From assembly GCA_964617625.1 (NCBI GenBank), contig CAZTZL010000102.1, positions 1-10,005 of the forward strand: a stretch of 10,005 nucleotides of DNA. Direction: 5' to 3'. The translations under genes were made by a program, and so were the position numbers. Positions within the stretch are counted from its first letter, which is position 1. Each line of letters begins with the position of its first letter. Under the pieces are notes generated by a model that saw nothing but the letters and a program-made list of their open reading frames with translations, searched no databases and was not told the origin of the DNA. The DNA is from CAZTZL01 sp964617625 (GTDB lineage Bacteria > Zhuqueibacterota > QNDG01 > DSAB01). Positions 1-6,682 of this stretch are shown piece after piece.

Positions 1-58
1 TTAATAATAAACAGTGAAATTAAAAATCTGTAACTACTTTTATCTAAATCCTTCTAAT

Positions 59-128
59 CGTCTCCGGCCTCCTGCCTCCGGTTTCCATTCTCCGTTTACT
101 GTTTACCATTCCCCGCTCCCCGTCTTCT
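59..128 (-). repeat. Degenerate heptanucleotide tandem repeat (STRR-like)
   Basis: Read on the minus strand, this stretch splits without a gap into ten 7-base units. Most start with GG and are purine-rich, for example GGGGAAT, GGTAAAC, AGTAAAC, GGAGAAT, GGAGGCA and GGAGGCC. The approximate consensus is GG-R-R-A/G-A/C/G-N. The array starts at the last base of the hdrC stop codon and fills most of the 127 bp between that gene and the window edge. Heptanucleotide STRR repeats are known from cyanobacteria, and similar degenerate heptads occur between genes in other bacteria. No role can be read from the sequence. The rest of 1-127 is AT-rich and shows no gene or hairpin terminator. Confidence 0.6.
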
Positions 129-535
129 TATTTACTAAACTTCCTACATACAGCAACCAGCACCTGCTGCGGCAATTCATCAGCCAACTCGACGGGCACT
201 TCATTTGGTCCAAATTGATCTTTGCCTTTGGGATCGGCAATGAGCCGAATGGCTTCCATGAGTCTGGCCAGATCAATCCCTTTCGGGCAGCGGGCATGAC
301 AGGTAAAACAGGACGCACAGAGATAAAGTGTCTTCGACCCAACAACCTCATCCTGAAGCCCCATTTGCACCATGCGGATAATTTGATTGGGAAGCAAGTC
401 CATCTCAAAGGCAAAAGGGCATCCTGCCGAACATCGCCCGCATTGATAACATTTGTAAACATTCTGTCCGGAAAGTTCGACCACACGATCAATAAATTTC
501 TTTTGATCTTTTCCTCTTTTCAATCGAACTCGCAT
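128..535 (-). CDS. HdrC-like 4Fe-4S dicluster protein (heterodisulfide reductase subunit C family)
   Basis: Small soluble electron-transfer protein of 135 aa. Two consecutive CxxCxxCxxxCP motifs (C29, C32, C35, C39 and C73, C76, C79, C83) should each carry a [4Fe-4S] cluster, as in HdrC and the related N-terminal domains of GlpC and Qmo proteins. The segment after the second motif (KGIDLARLMEAIR) is typical of HdrC. Methanogen HdrC is roughly 180-190 aa, so this is a short version whose tail ends at PQQVLVAVCRKFSK. The ATG at 535 follows a GGGAG ribosome site. It is the last visible gene of the hydrogenase operon, 39 bp after the HEAT-repeat gene. It is the likely electron acceptor from the hydrogenase and donor to an HdrA/HdrB-type partner not seen here. 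The family is certain; the exact partner is inferred. Confidence 0.85.
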   Translation of the reverse strand: MRVRLKRGKDQKKFIDRVVELSGQNVYKCYQCGRCSAGCPFAFEMDLLPNQIIRMVQMGLQDEVVGSKTLYLCASCFTCHARCPKGIDLARLMEAIRLIADPKGKDQFGPNEVPVELADELPQQVLVAVCRKFSK

Positions 536-574
536 TTCGGTCTCCCAAAAAATAAATCTCTTAAGAAATACCCA

Positions 575-2398
575 TTACGCAGCACGCTGTCCAGCTAATT
601 TTTTTAAAGCTTCCTGGACAACTTTTCGAACTTCACGGCGTTCATCTTTTTTATTGAGAAGATTTTCAAGTGCTTCAATTGCCTTGCTGTCACCAATTTC
701 GCCGAGCATTCTTGCTGCCCGAAATCGTGTCGTCCACGAATCGCTCTTCAATGCATTCAGCAGATAAGGAATGGCTTGTGTGCCGAAATTCATCAGCGCA
801 TGTTCAGCACTCTCCCTGACGCTCCAATGATTGTCTGCCATCGCTTCAAGAAGAGGTTGAATGGATCGATTATTTTGAAAATTGCCCAGCAGCCAGGCGG
901 ATTGAGACCGCACATCGCGATTCGGATCTTTCAGTGTGGAAATGGCCAAATCGAGGACCTGGGAATATCCCACACCAACACGCCGCAGCTGCCGGACCGC
1001 TTCAAAGCGAACATACGGATCCTGGTCCTTTTTCGCAACGGCAATTAAAGGATCGATGCTTTTCGGACCGTTCACCTCGGCAAGTGCTTTTACAGCCTCC
1101 AGACGAACGTTACTCGAATCGTCCTTCAATGAATGAACAAAATGGTGTATCAGCGATTGATTTCCTATTTCTCTTAAAACAATCAGCCCGCTGCACCTTC
1201 CCCAGGCAGCACATCCTATTTGAAAAAGGGCATACGAGGCCGCCTCCTGATATTTTACATTTCCCTGATCGATCAGCTTTTTCAACGTATTGACAGCCCG
1301 ATGATCCTCCAAACCACCCAGTGCTTTAATCGCCCTGAGTTGTAATTGCGGGTGTTTTTTATTGGCTGCATCTTTCAACAGGGATTGAATATTCGATTCA
1401 TTAAAAGAGAGTATTGGTAAAAGATCATCTATAATCTGAGGTCCATACTTCACAAGAGCATGCACAGCGGCAATTCGGACCACAAAATAACTGCTTTTCA
1501 GATGGCTGATCAACGCGGGAACGGCTTTTAAATCACCAATATCGCCTAATGTTCTTAATAAAGCGCGTAGGACGAATTTATTTTTCTCATGTGACAGTGC
1601 ATTTAACAGCGGTTCCGTAGCAAGCTTTCTGAAAACGACAAGCGATTGGACCGTCTGACGCTGAACCCTTTCCACATTATCTGACAATCGCAGAACAAGC
1701 GGTTCGACAGCCCGTTTATCTCTGATCAATCCAAGAGCTTCAACAACACAGCGCCTGACCTGCCATTCCGGATCCTGAAGAAGCCCGATGAGCATATCCA
1801 CAGCCGATACTGCCTGCATTTTGCCAAGCACCCTTGCCGCATTGGCACGCATCCTCGCAGAAGGACTTTTTACGGCCTCCAAAATACGATCGTAACTCTT
1901 CTCACCCATTTCAGACAATCCATCAATAGCCAGGTCAACAATTTCATCATCTTCCATCGCCAGCAGCCGAATCAAAATTCGCACAATACGGCTGTCCTTC
2001 AATTTAATAATTTCAACAATTTTACTTTTAATTTCTGTAACGGCCTGGTTTCGAACAACCCATTGCGGATCTCCAACAGCTTTGACCAAATGTTCGATCA
2101 CTCGATAATCACCCAATTTCCCGATAGCGCTGACAGCTGCCCATCTAATATTTTCAACCTTCGACTGGAAAACTTTTGGTTTGACCAGTTCTTCAATGGC
2201 AGCAGGATTACCGTATCGGCCGAGAGAGATCACTGCGGCATGCTTGATGCTGCTGGAAGTATCCTCCAGTTGTTCAATAAGCACTGGATAAATTATTTCT
2301 TCTTTGCGATATCCAAGTTCAATCAGCGCTTCTCTCCGGTAACTGATATCGTCACTTTTCTGGACAATTTCAATAAGTTCCTGAACCGATTTCTTCAA
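575..2398 (-). CDS. HEAT-repeat (PBS-lyase-type) scaffold protein
   Basis: A 607-aa protein built almost entirely of about 18-19 alpha-helical HEAT repeats of roughly 31 residues. The recurring pattern is VR-x2-A-x3-L-x3-GD-x2-A-x2-PL-x2-L-x-D, as at residues 85-110, 183-210, 214-240 and 435-460. There is no signal peptide, membrane segment or catalytic motif, so a cytoplasmic protein-binding scaffold is most likely. In phycobilisome lyases this repeat type goes with pigment attachment, but nothing here supports lyase activity. The start is TTG at 2398, fixed by GGAG 9 nt upstream. The gene lies between the Cys-rich protein and the HdrC-like gene, spaced for co-transcription, so it may hold or assemble the hydrogenase-Hdr complex (inference). 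Around residues 394-404 the repeat is broken by a GCAAWGRCSG segment unlike the rest. Confidence 0.85.
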   Translation of the reverse strand: MKKSVQELIEIVQKSDDISYRREALIELGYRKEEIIYPVLIEQLEDTSSSIKHAAVISLGRYGNPAAIEELVKPKVFQSKVENIRWAAVSAIGKLGDYRVIEHLVKAVGDPQWVVRNQAVTEIKSKIVEIIKLKDSRIVRILIRLLAMEDDEIVDLAIDGLSEMGEKSYDRILEAVKSPSARMRANAARVLGKMQAVSAVDMLIGLLQDPEWQVRRCVVEALGLIRDKRAVEPLVLRLSDNVERVQRQTVQSLVVFRKLATEPLLNALSHEKNKFVLRALLRTLGDIGDLKAVPALISHLKSSYFVVRIAAVHALVKYGPQIIDDLLPILSFNESNIQSLLKDAANKKHPQLQLRAIKALGGLEDHRAVNTLKKLIDQGNVKYQEAASYALFQIGCAAWGRCSGLIVLREIGNQSLIHHFVHSLKDDSSNVRLEAVKALAEVNGPKSIDPLIAVAKKDQDPYVRFEAVRQLRRVGVGYSQVLDLAISTLKDPNRDVRSQSAWLLGNFQNNRSIQPLLEAMADNHWSVRESAEHALMNFGTQAIPYLLNALKSDSWTTRFRAARMLGEIGDSKAIEALENLLNKKDERREVRKVVQEALKKLAGQRAA

Positions 2399-2407
2399 AT
2401 TTTCATA

Positions 2408-2415
2408 CTCCTTTT
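2408..2415 (-). promoter_or_regulatory. Ribosome binding site fixing a TTG start for the HEAT-repeat gene
   Basis: The minus strand reads AAAAGGAG, then 9 nt, then TTG (2398). An ATG lies only 1 nt after GGAG but opens a three-codon frame (ATG AAA ATT TGA) that stops right over the TTG. The long frame must therefore start at TTG, possibly coupled to the preceding gene, whose TAA (2418-2420) is a few bases upstream of this site. Confidence 0.6.
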
Positions 2416-2417
2416 GT

Positions 2418-2915
2418 TTATAAACGTTCGATGTGTCCCTGGCAATCTCCCTCTATATTAAACGCCCTGACTTGATAATCACATTCAATGTTTGCCATTG
2501 TTTTTACCGCAGCCCGAAAACAACCAATGCGGGCACAGGTTAAATCCCGGATTTTAAAACCCTCGTCAATAAGTGCCTGACAACTTTTTAGATATTTGCA
2601 ATTATGAACCGTAATATCCAGATGATAGGGATTGACATCCGTCAGTTTGAAATCACTTGGATCGTTAAAGAGCTGGCCAATCACTCCGATCTGAATGTAT
2701 TTATCAACGGCGGATCGAATCGAATCGGCTTTGTTAATCTGTATTCCGTATTCTTCCCCCAAAATACGCAGATAATGCTGTACAGCGTGTTCATAGGCCC
2801 TTTCACAAAATACTTTTGGCCGCGTACCGTGAAAATCACGGGCTACTTCTTCCAAAGCGCTCAACCAGACCAGTCCGATAACCCAACCTGCCTCGCTTTT
2901 ATTGATTTTTTCCAT
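2418..2915 (-). CDS. Cysteine-rich protein of unknown function in hydrogenase operon
   Basis: I do not recognise this 165-aa protein with certainty. It has seven cysteines. Six are in the C-terminal third (C106, C112, C127, C132, C145, C158), in the contexts HNCKYLKSC, TCARIGC, ECDY and EGDCQG. The N-terminal half is predicted helical and has no membrane segment. The order 'NC-x-Y, C, later C-x-R-x-G-C, final GDC' loosely recalls V4R (4-vinyl reductase) and thiazoline-carboxylate-hydrolase-like ligand domains, which end in a Gly-Asp-x-x-Cys element. That comparison is from memory and weak. Metal or Fe-S binding is possible. The gene sits 44 bp after the hydrogenase large subunit and 19 bp before the HEAT-repeat start. 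Its position suggests a maturation, redox or sensing role for the hydrogenase. The ATG at 2915 follows AGGA. Confidence 0.7.
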   Translation of the reverse strand: MEKINKSEAGWVIGLVWLSALEEVARDFHGTRPKVFCERAYEHAVQHYLRILGEEYGIQINKADSIRSAVDKYIQIGVIGQLFNDPSDFKLTDVNPYHLDITVHNCKYLKSCQALIDEGFKIRDLTCARIGCFRAAVKTMANIECDYQVRAFNIEGDCQGHIERL

Positions 2916-2925
2916 GATCGATCAT
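2914..2925. repeat. 12-bp perfect palindrome overlapping a start codon
   Basis: ATGATCGATCAT reads the same on both strands and covers the region between the AGGA ribosome site and the ATG (2915) of the Cys-rich protein gene. It could pair in mRNA and dampen initiation. Its length also allows it to be a chance GATC-rich word. Confidence 0.3.
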
Positions 2926-2959
2926 CCTGATAATTTAAAATACATCCTGGAAATAAAAT

Positions 2960-4423
2960 TTACCAATCTCTTCTCAATTCATCAATGAGATTCTTGCTGG
3001 AATCAAAAATCTTTACGATTAGTGGCATTTGACCGGGCAGTGTGTGAGTCGCACATCCAAAACAGGGATCATAAGCCCGGAATGCCATTTCAATCATATT
3101 TAAAAGACCGTCATTCACCTTACCTTTTTTAATCAATCCCTGAGCGGCTTTTTTAACGGACATGTTGATAGCCGCATTGTTGTTGGTTGTCCCGACGATG
3201 AGATTGGCCTCCAGAATCATTCCGTTTTCATCGGTTTTATAGTGATGGTAAAGTGTACCGCGGGGTGCTTCCACCACAGCAATACCTTCGTCAGGTGTTT
3301 CAGTTGGGACCATCCTGAAATCAGGACCTGTAATTTCCGGATCACTGACAAGTTCGACCCATCGCTCCGCTGCATAGAGCAGTTCTATGATTCTGGCCCA
3401 ATGTGTGGCCAGAGTTTGATGCACGGGTTTACCACCCAATGTCTTGTACATTCGGTCGTGCTCTTCATTGGCCAAAGGTGTCGCCATACCTTCGGAAACA
3501 TTCAAACGGGATAACGGTGTCGCTTTGTAAACACCGCTGTCAGGTCCATCTACAAACCCTTTCCAGCCGATTTTCTTCAAAAACGGAAACTTCAGGTAAG
3601 ACCATGATTCAATATGTTCCTCGATATGAGTTAAATAATCCGCTGGTTTGAACTTAACAAATTCTTTACCATTCGGGCCGACAACACGCACATCGCCGTC
3701 GTAGAAATTGACATGATTATTTTTATCAACCAAACCCATATTATAAGTCTGATGGGTAAAGGTATCGCTCAGAATCAGATCCACATAGGCGTTGTTTTTC
3801 AGAACAATATCATTAAAAAGCTGTATGGTAAACTTACCAAATTCAACGGCTTTCTTCCCTGCTTCGATAAACTCTTTCTGTTCCTCCTTGGTCATCCCTT
3901 TACTCATTCCGCCCGGAATCGCACCGACAGGATGAACGGCCTTCCCTCCCATTTTTTTAATCAGTTCATGACACATACCTCTCAGTCCTATGACCTGCCC
4001 GCCAATCTCCACACCGACTTTATGGATAATACCCAGAATATTTCTCTGTGCTTTGGGTGCATCCGGGCCTACTACAAAATCGGGACCGGCCAGAGCATAA
4101 AAGTGGGTCGTGTGATCGGTTACATAAAAGATAACATAGAGCAGTTCACGAAGCATCCTGGCAGTCCGGGGAATATCCATGTGGTAAACCGCATCACACG
4201 CTTTGGCCGAAGCCATTAAATGGGCCTCGGGACAAACTCCGCAGATTCGTGAGGTAATACGCGGCATCTCTTCCACCGGGCGTCCCTGACAGAATTTTTC
4301 AAATCCCCGCAATTCAGGCACTTGAAGATAGGCATCCGCAACACTGCCTTTGTTATCAAGAAAGATTTGAATTTTTCCATGGCCTTCGAGCCGGGTAATC
4401 GGATCTATGGTTACACTCTTCAT
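2960..4423 (-). CDS. mvhA: Group 3 [NiFe] hydrogenase large (catalytic) subunit, MvhA-like
   Basis: Catalytic subunit of a cytoplasmic H2-oxidising or H2-evolving enzyme, 487 aa. Both nickel-binding motifs are intact: RICGVCPEAH (C61, C64, H68) near the N-terminus and DPCFGCATH (D452, C454, C457, H460) near the C-terminus. RLEGH (10-14) and PRITSRICGVC are also typical. After H460 there is a 27-residue tail that the family removes by a maturation endopeptidase once Ni is inserted, so the protein is made as a precursor and needs Hyp accessory proteins not present here. The DPCxxCATH ending, lack of a Tat signal and pairing with a short small subunit and HdrC point to group 3c (Mvh, F420-non-reducing) rather than FrhA or HoxH. 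ATG overlaps the small-subunit TGA by 4 bp (ATGA), with GGGAG 9 nt upstream. Confidence 0.95.
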   Translation of the reverse strand: MKSVTIDPITRLEGHGKIQIFLDNKGSVADAYLQVPELRGFEKFCQGRPVEEMPRITSRICGVCPEAHLMASAKACDAVYHMDIPRTARMLRELLYVIFYVTDHTTHFYALAGPDFVVGPDAPKAQRNILGIIHKVGVEIGGQVIGLRGMCHELIKKMGGKAVHPVGAIPGGMSKGMTKEEQKEFIEAGKKAVEFGKFTIQLFNDIVLKNNAYVDLILSDTFTHQTYNMGLVDKNNHVNFYDGDVRVVGPNGKEFVKFKPADYLTHIEEHIESWSYLKFPFLKKIGWKGFVDGPDSGVYKATPLSRLNVSEGMATPLANEEHDRMYKTLGGKPVHQTLATHWARIIELLYAAERWVELVSDPEITGPDFRMVPTETPDEGIAVVEAPRGTLYHHYKTDENGMILEANLIVGTTNNNAAINMSVKKAAQGLIKKGKVNDGLLNMIEMAFRAYDPCFGCATHTLPGQMPLIVKIFDSSKNLIDELRRDW

Positions 4424-5379
4424 GACACGCGTCTCCCTAATAATGAACTCGGCAAGTTAAAGCGATAAAACGTTCCAACCGGATCCACAATCTGACTGAC
4501 GATCTTTTCGATCTCCTCAGGATCGTCACTGTCGATGATCGATGCAATAGCTCCGGCAAGTTTGCCTCCCATATCGGTGATCCCTTCCGCCGGGCCGTAA
4601 CAGCCGCGGCATCCAAGGTTGACTTGTGGACACAGGGCACCGCATCCTGCCTGAGTAGCGGGGCCATTGCAGATAATGCCTTGTTCTAACAAACATTTTT
4701 CCGGATCGACCTCCTTAATGAGATGGGGCCTTTGAAAAGCCTTAACGTGCTTTTCATCCTTGGTTCTTTTACACTCGTCGCATACGGTTTTTGGGTTCAC
4801 GCCAATGACAGATCCTTTCTCCGGTAAATTTCCGGAAAGAACGGCCTGTATCACTGCCCAGATCTGATCGGCCACAGGGGGACAACCCGGCATTCTGTAA
4901 TCGACATCGACTACCTGCTCTAAAGTTCGCACATAATCGAACATCAACGGCAGGGTCAGCTCTCCTGATGATATATTTGTTTTTGCTTGCGGAATGATTT
5001 TCTTTTTATTGTTGACAGAAGGAGAGTCTTCGTATACATATTTAATAATTTCATTTTTATTAGTTAAATTTGCCAACCCGGGAACACAGCCTTCAGTGGC
5101 GCATGAACCATAAGCAATAAGAACTTTGGATTTCTTTCTGAGCAGTTCGGCAATATGAAGATTTTCCTCATTTCGAATCATCCCGTTAAATAGACAAACA
5201 TCGATTGCTCCGTTGGACATTGCTTCTACATCCTGATATTTAGTGTCCATAATGCAGGGGCAGAAGACCAGATCCACTGCTTTGTCCACATCCAGAATTT
5301 TCTCACGGATATCCAAAAAAGCAATTTCGCATCCACCGCAACTGCCTGCCCAATAAATCGCAAATTTCGGTTTGGCCAT
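4420..5379 (-). CDS. mvhG: Group 3 [NiFe] hydrogenase small subunit, MvhG-like
   Basis: Electron-transfer subunit of 319 aa. The N-terminal GSCGGCE (C14, C17), GSCATEGC (C93, C98) and MPGCPP (C166) supply the proximal [4Fe-4S] cluster. The C-terminal part has eight further cysteines (C200, C203, C229, C237, C246, C250, C257, C260), enough for the medial and distal clusters. This three-cluster layout and length fit MvhG/FrhG-type subunits. There is no twin-arginine signal, so the enzyme stays in the cytoplasm. It is the first gene of the operon. ATG at 5379 is preceded by TAGGAGA with an 8-nt spacer. Transcription comes from the intergenic region shared with a divergent LysR gene. Electrons would leave through the distal cluster to MvhD or, here, possibly directly to HdrC-like protein; MvhD is not in the window. 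Confidence 0.93.
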   Translation of the reverse strand: MAKPKFAIYWAGSCGGCEIAFLDIREKILDVDKAVDLVFCPCIMDTKYQDVEAMSNGAIDVCLFNGMIRNEENLHIAELLRKKSKVLIAYGSCATEGCVPGLANLTNKNEIIKYVYEDSPSVNNKKKIIPQAKTNISSGELTLPLMFDYVRTLEQVVDVDYRMPGCPPVADQIWAVIQAVLSGNLPEKGSVIGVNPKTVCDECKRTKDEKHVKAFQRPHLIKEVDPEKCLLEQGIICNGPATQAGCGALCPQVNLGCRGCYGPAEGITDMGGKLAGAIASIIDSDDPEEIEKIVSQIVDPVGTFYRFNLPSSLLGRRVS

Positions 5380-5439
5380 GAAATTGTCTCCTATGTTTTT
5401 CTAAATATATAAAACCTTTAAAAATATAAAAAGAACACA

Positions 5440-5469
5440 ATTATAAAACGAAGCAATTTGATCTGTATC
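5440..5469 (-). promoter_or_regulatory. Candidate promoter of the hydrogenase operon
   Basis: The minus strand carries a perfect TATAAT (5445-5440). With an 18-nt spacer, the best -35 is GATACA (5469-5464), a poor match to TTGACA. A strong -10 with a weak -35 fits an activator-dependent promoter, and a LysR gene is transcribed divergently. The predicted transcript would start near 5433 and have a leader of about 55 nt before mvhG. No sigma54 -24/-12 element was seen. Confidence 0.4.
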
Positions 5470-5475
5470 AGTTAT

Positions 5476-5502
5476 TGGAATTATTTTGCTATATTAAATC
5501 CA
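5476..5502. promoter_or_regulatory. Imperfect dyad, candidate LysR activator site upstream of mvhG
   Basis: TGGAATTA (5476-5483) and TAAATCCA (5495-5502) form an inverted repeat with one mismatch across an 11-bp spacer. Its centre lies about 55 bp upstream of the predicted hydrogenase transcription start. LysR-type activators usually bind an interrupted dyad near -65, so the place is plausible. The assignment is inference only. Confidence 0.3.
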
Positions 5503-5589
5503 GGAATAAAAAAAAGTTTAAACTTACGGAGTTTGTATGCTTATCAGAAAACATATTTATTCCGACAATCACCGGGGATGAAATTGTTA

Positions 5590-5605
5590 AAGTATCATTA
5601 TACTT
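5590..5605. repeat. Inverted repeat in divergent regulatory region
   Basis: AAGTAT (5590-5595), CATT, ATACTT (5600-5605) form a perfect 6-bp-arm dyad. Its right arm runs into a TACTTA word (5601-5606) that recurs near the lysR promoter. It lies in the middle of the 400-bp AT-rich divergent region and may be an operator. Confidence 0.35.
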
Positions 5606-5655
5606 AGGGAACCTAAAAATTAAACCATTATAAATCAAGCAAAACTTCTTAATGT

Positions 5656-5665
5656 TACTTATAAG
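5656..5665. promoter_or_regulatory. TACTTATAAG element, candidate operator
   Basis: TACTTATA (5656-5663) contains the perfect palindrome CTTATAAG (5658-5665). The same 8-mer occurs inverted at 5731-5738, on the lysR -10 box, and seven of its bases recur at 5771-5777. The recurrence suggests a binding site for the divergent LysR protein or another regulator, although AT-rich DNA makes chance matches common. Confidence 0.35.
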
Positions 5666-5703
5666 AATTACTAATAATTGAAATATTTATTTTATGTTTG
5701 AAT

Positions 5704-5733
5704 TTGACAGTTTCGGAAAATTGAGTATATTAT
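5704..5733 (+). promoter_or_regulatory. Sigma70-type promoter of the lysR gene
   Basis: A perfect TTGACA (5704-5709), an 18-nt spacer and TATTAT (5728-5733), with the alternative TATATT at 5726-5731 (16-nt spacer). Transcription would start near 5740, giving a leader of about 50 nt. The TATAAGTA word (5731-5738) overlaps the -10 and is the inverse of an upstream TACTTATA, which fits autorepression. Confidence 0.65.
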
Positions 5734-5765
5734 AAGTAAAATTAAGTTTGCTAAATATTTTTTTT

Positions 5766-5781
5766 AATGATACTTATCATT
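5766..5781. promoter_or_regulatory. Perfect 7-bp-arm palindrome abutting the lysR ribosome site
   Basis: AATGATA, CT, TATCATT (5766-5781) ends exactly where the GGAG ribosome site of lysR (5782-5785) starts. It may be an operator for autoregulation or a small mRNA hairpin, and it includes the TACTTAT word shared with the upstream sites. Confidence 0.45.
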
Positions 5782-5791
5782 GGAGCGCAAT

Positions 5792-6682
5792 ATGGAAATT
5801 CAGCAATTAAGAGGTTTTTATTACAGTGCCAAAATTGGAAGTTTGACCAAAGCAGCAGAAAAATTATCCATTACCCAATCCGCGGTCAGTCAACAAATCC
5901 GATCACTCGAAGAAGAACTCGGTGTGCAACTTTTTAACCGAATCGGGCCTCGCAAAGAATTGACGCAGGAAGGCGAAATTTTTCTTAATTTAATTTCCAA
6001 TATTATCCAGGATATGGATGTTTTGAAAATCACATTTGAAGATTTGAAAGGCAGCCAGAAAGGTCTCATTACGATTGCCGCGACCACGCTAATGGTCATG
6101 GATGTACTTCCAATTATCGTGAAAAATTTTATAAAGAGTTACCCTCATGTAAGAATTATTATTCTGGAAAGACGCTGGGACGAAGTTGTTTCATTGATGC
6201 AGTCGGGAGATATTGATTTCGGCATCGGCCCTATAAGGAGTATCGCTTCCAATATTAACTTTCTGGAAATTGAATCTTTTGAACGGGTACTCATAACAAG
6301 TTTGGATCATCCGCTGGCACAAAAAAGAAATATTACCCTGGAAGACATCGCAGGATACCCGATGATTACCTATGAAAAAGGATTAATCACCAGGGGAGAA
6401 ATTGATCGTGTGTTCAAAGAAGCCGAAATGGATGTCGAAATTATCATGGAAGCAACCAATGCAGAAACCATCAAACGATATGTCGAAACAGGAATCGGTG
6501 TGGCCATTATACCGAAGATCGCATTATTTCCTACTCAAAATCATCGTTTAAAAGTCATTAATGTTAATCGGTATTTTGGAAAACTTCACTACGGGGTTAT
6601 TTTAAGAAAGGGAAAATATCTCACTTCCTGGGCGAAAAACTTTTTAATTTTATTAAATCCGGCACTCCCCCAAAAACTATAA
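5792..6682 (+). CDS. LysR-family transcriptional regulator, CysB-like subgroup
   Basis: A 296-aa DNA-binding regulator. The N-terminal winged helix-turn-helix spans residues about 3-60, with the recognition region SLTKAAEKLSITQSAVSQQI (17-36). The rest is the two-lobed ligand domain. ANAETIKRYVETGIGVAII (about 222-240) resembles the CysB/Cbl segment. The CysB ligand loop TTHTQ is here replaced by TTLMV, so the inducer probably differs from N-acetylserine or sulfate. I chose ATG at 5792 because GGAG lies 6 nt upstream; the TTG at 5780 in the same frame would include that ribosome site. It is divergent from the hydrogenase operon and convergent with the larA-like gene. By the usual LysR pattern it should control the divergent operon and itself. 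The ligand is unknown. Confidence 0.92.
   Translation: MEIQQLRGFYYSAKIGSLTKAAEKLSITQSAVSQQIRSLEEELGVQLFNRIGPRKELTQEGEIFLNLISNIIQDMDVLKITFEDLKGSQKGLITIAATTLMVMDVLPIIVKNFIKSYPHVRIIILERRWDEVVSLMQSGDIDFGIGPIRSIASNINFLEIESFERVLITSLDHPLAQKRNITLEDIAGYPMITYEKGLITRGEIDRVFKEAEMDVEIIMEATNAETIKRYVETGIGVAIIPKIALFPTQNHRLKVINVNRYFGKLHYGVILRKGKYLTSWAKNFLILLNPALPQKL

Noticed and set aside
103..492. 129-codon minus-strand frame overlapping hdrC in another frame
   Set aside because: The overlapping frame has the CxxCxxCxxxCP motifs and a ribosome site, so this one is a shadow.
14..598. 194-codon plus-strand frame opposite hdrC
   Set aside because: It runs antisense to a gene with two perfect Fe-S motifs, its own product is low in recognisable features, and it crosses the heptad repeat. 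It is a shadow frame.
2904..2959. Promoter or terminator between mvhA and the Cys-rich gene
   Set aside because: The 44-bp gap is AT-rich with a 12-bp GATC-type palindrome at the start codon but no -35/-10 pair or terminator hairpin, so I treat the genes as one operon.
5780..5791. TTG start of the LysR gene giving MERN before MEIQQL
   Set aside because: The TTG overlaps the region needed for ribosome binding, while ATG at 5792 has GGAG 6 nt upstream and gives the normal LysR N-terminus.
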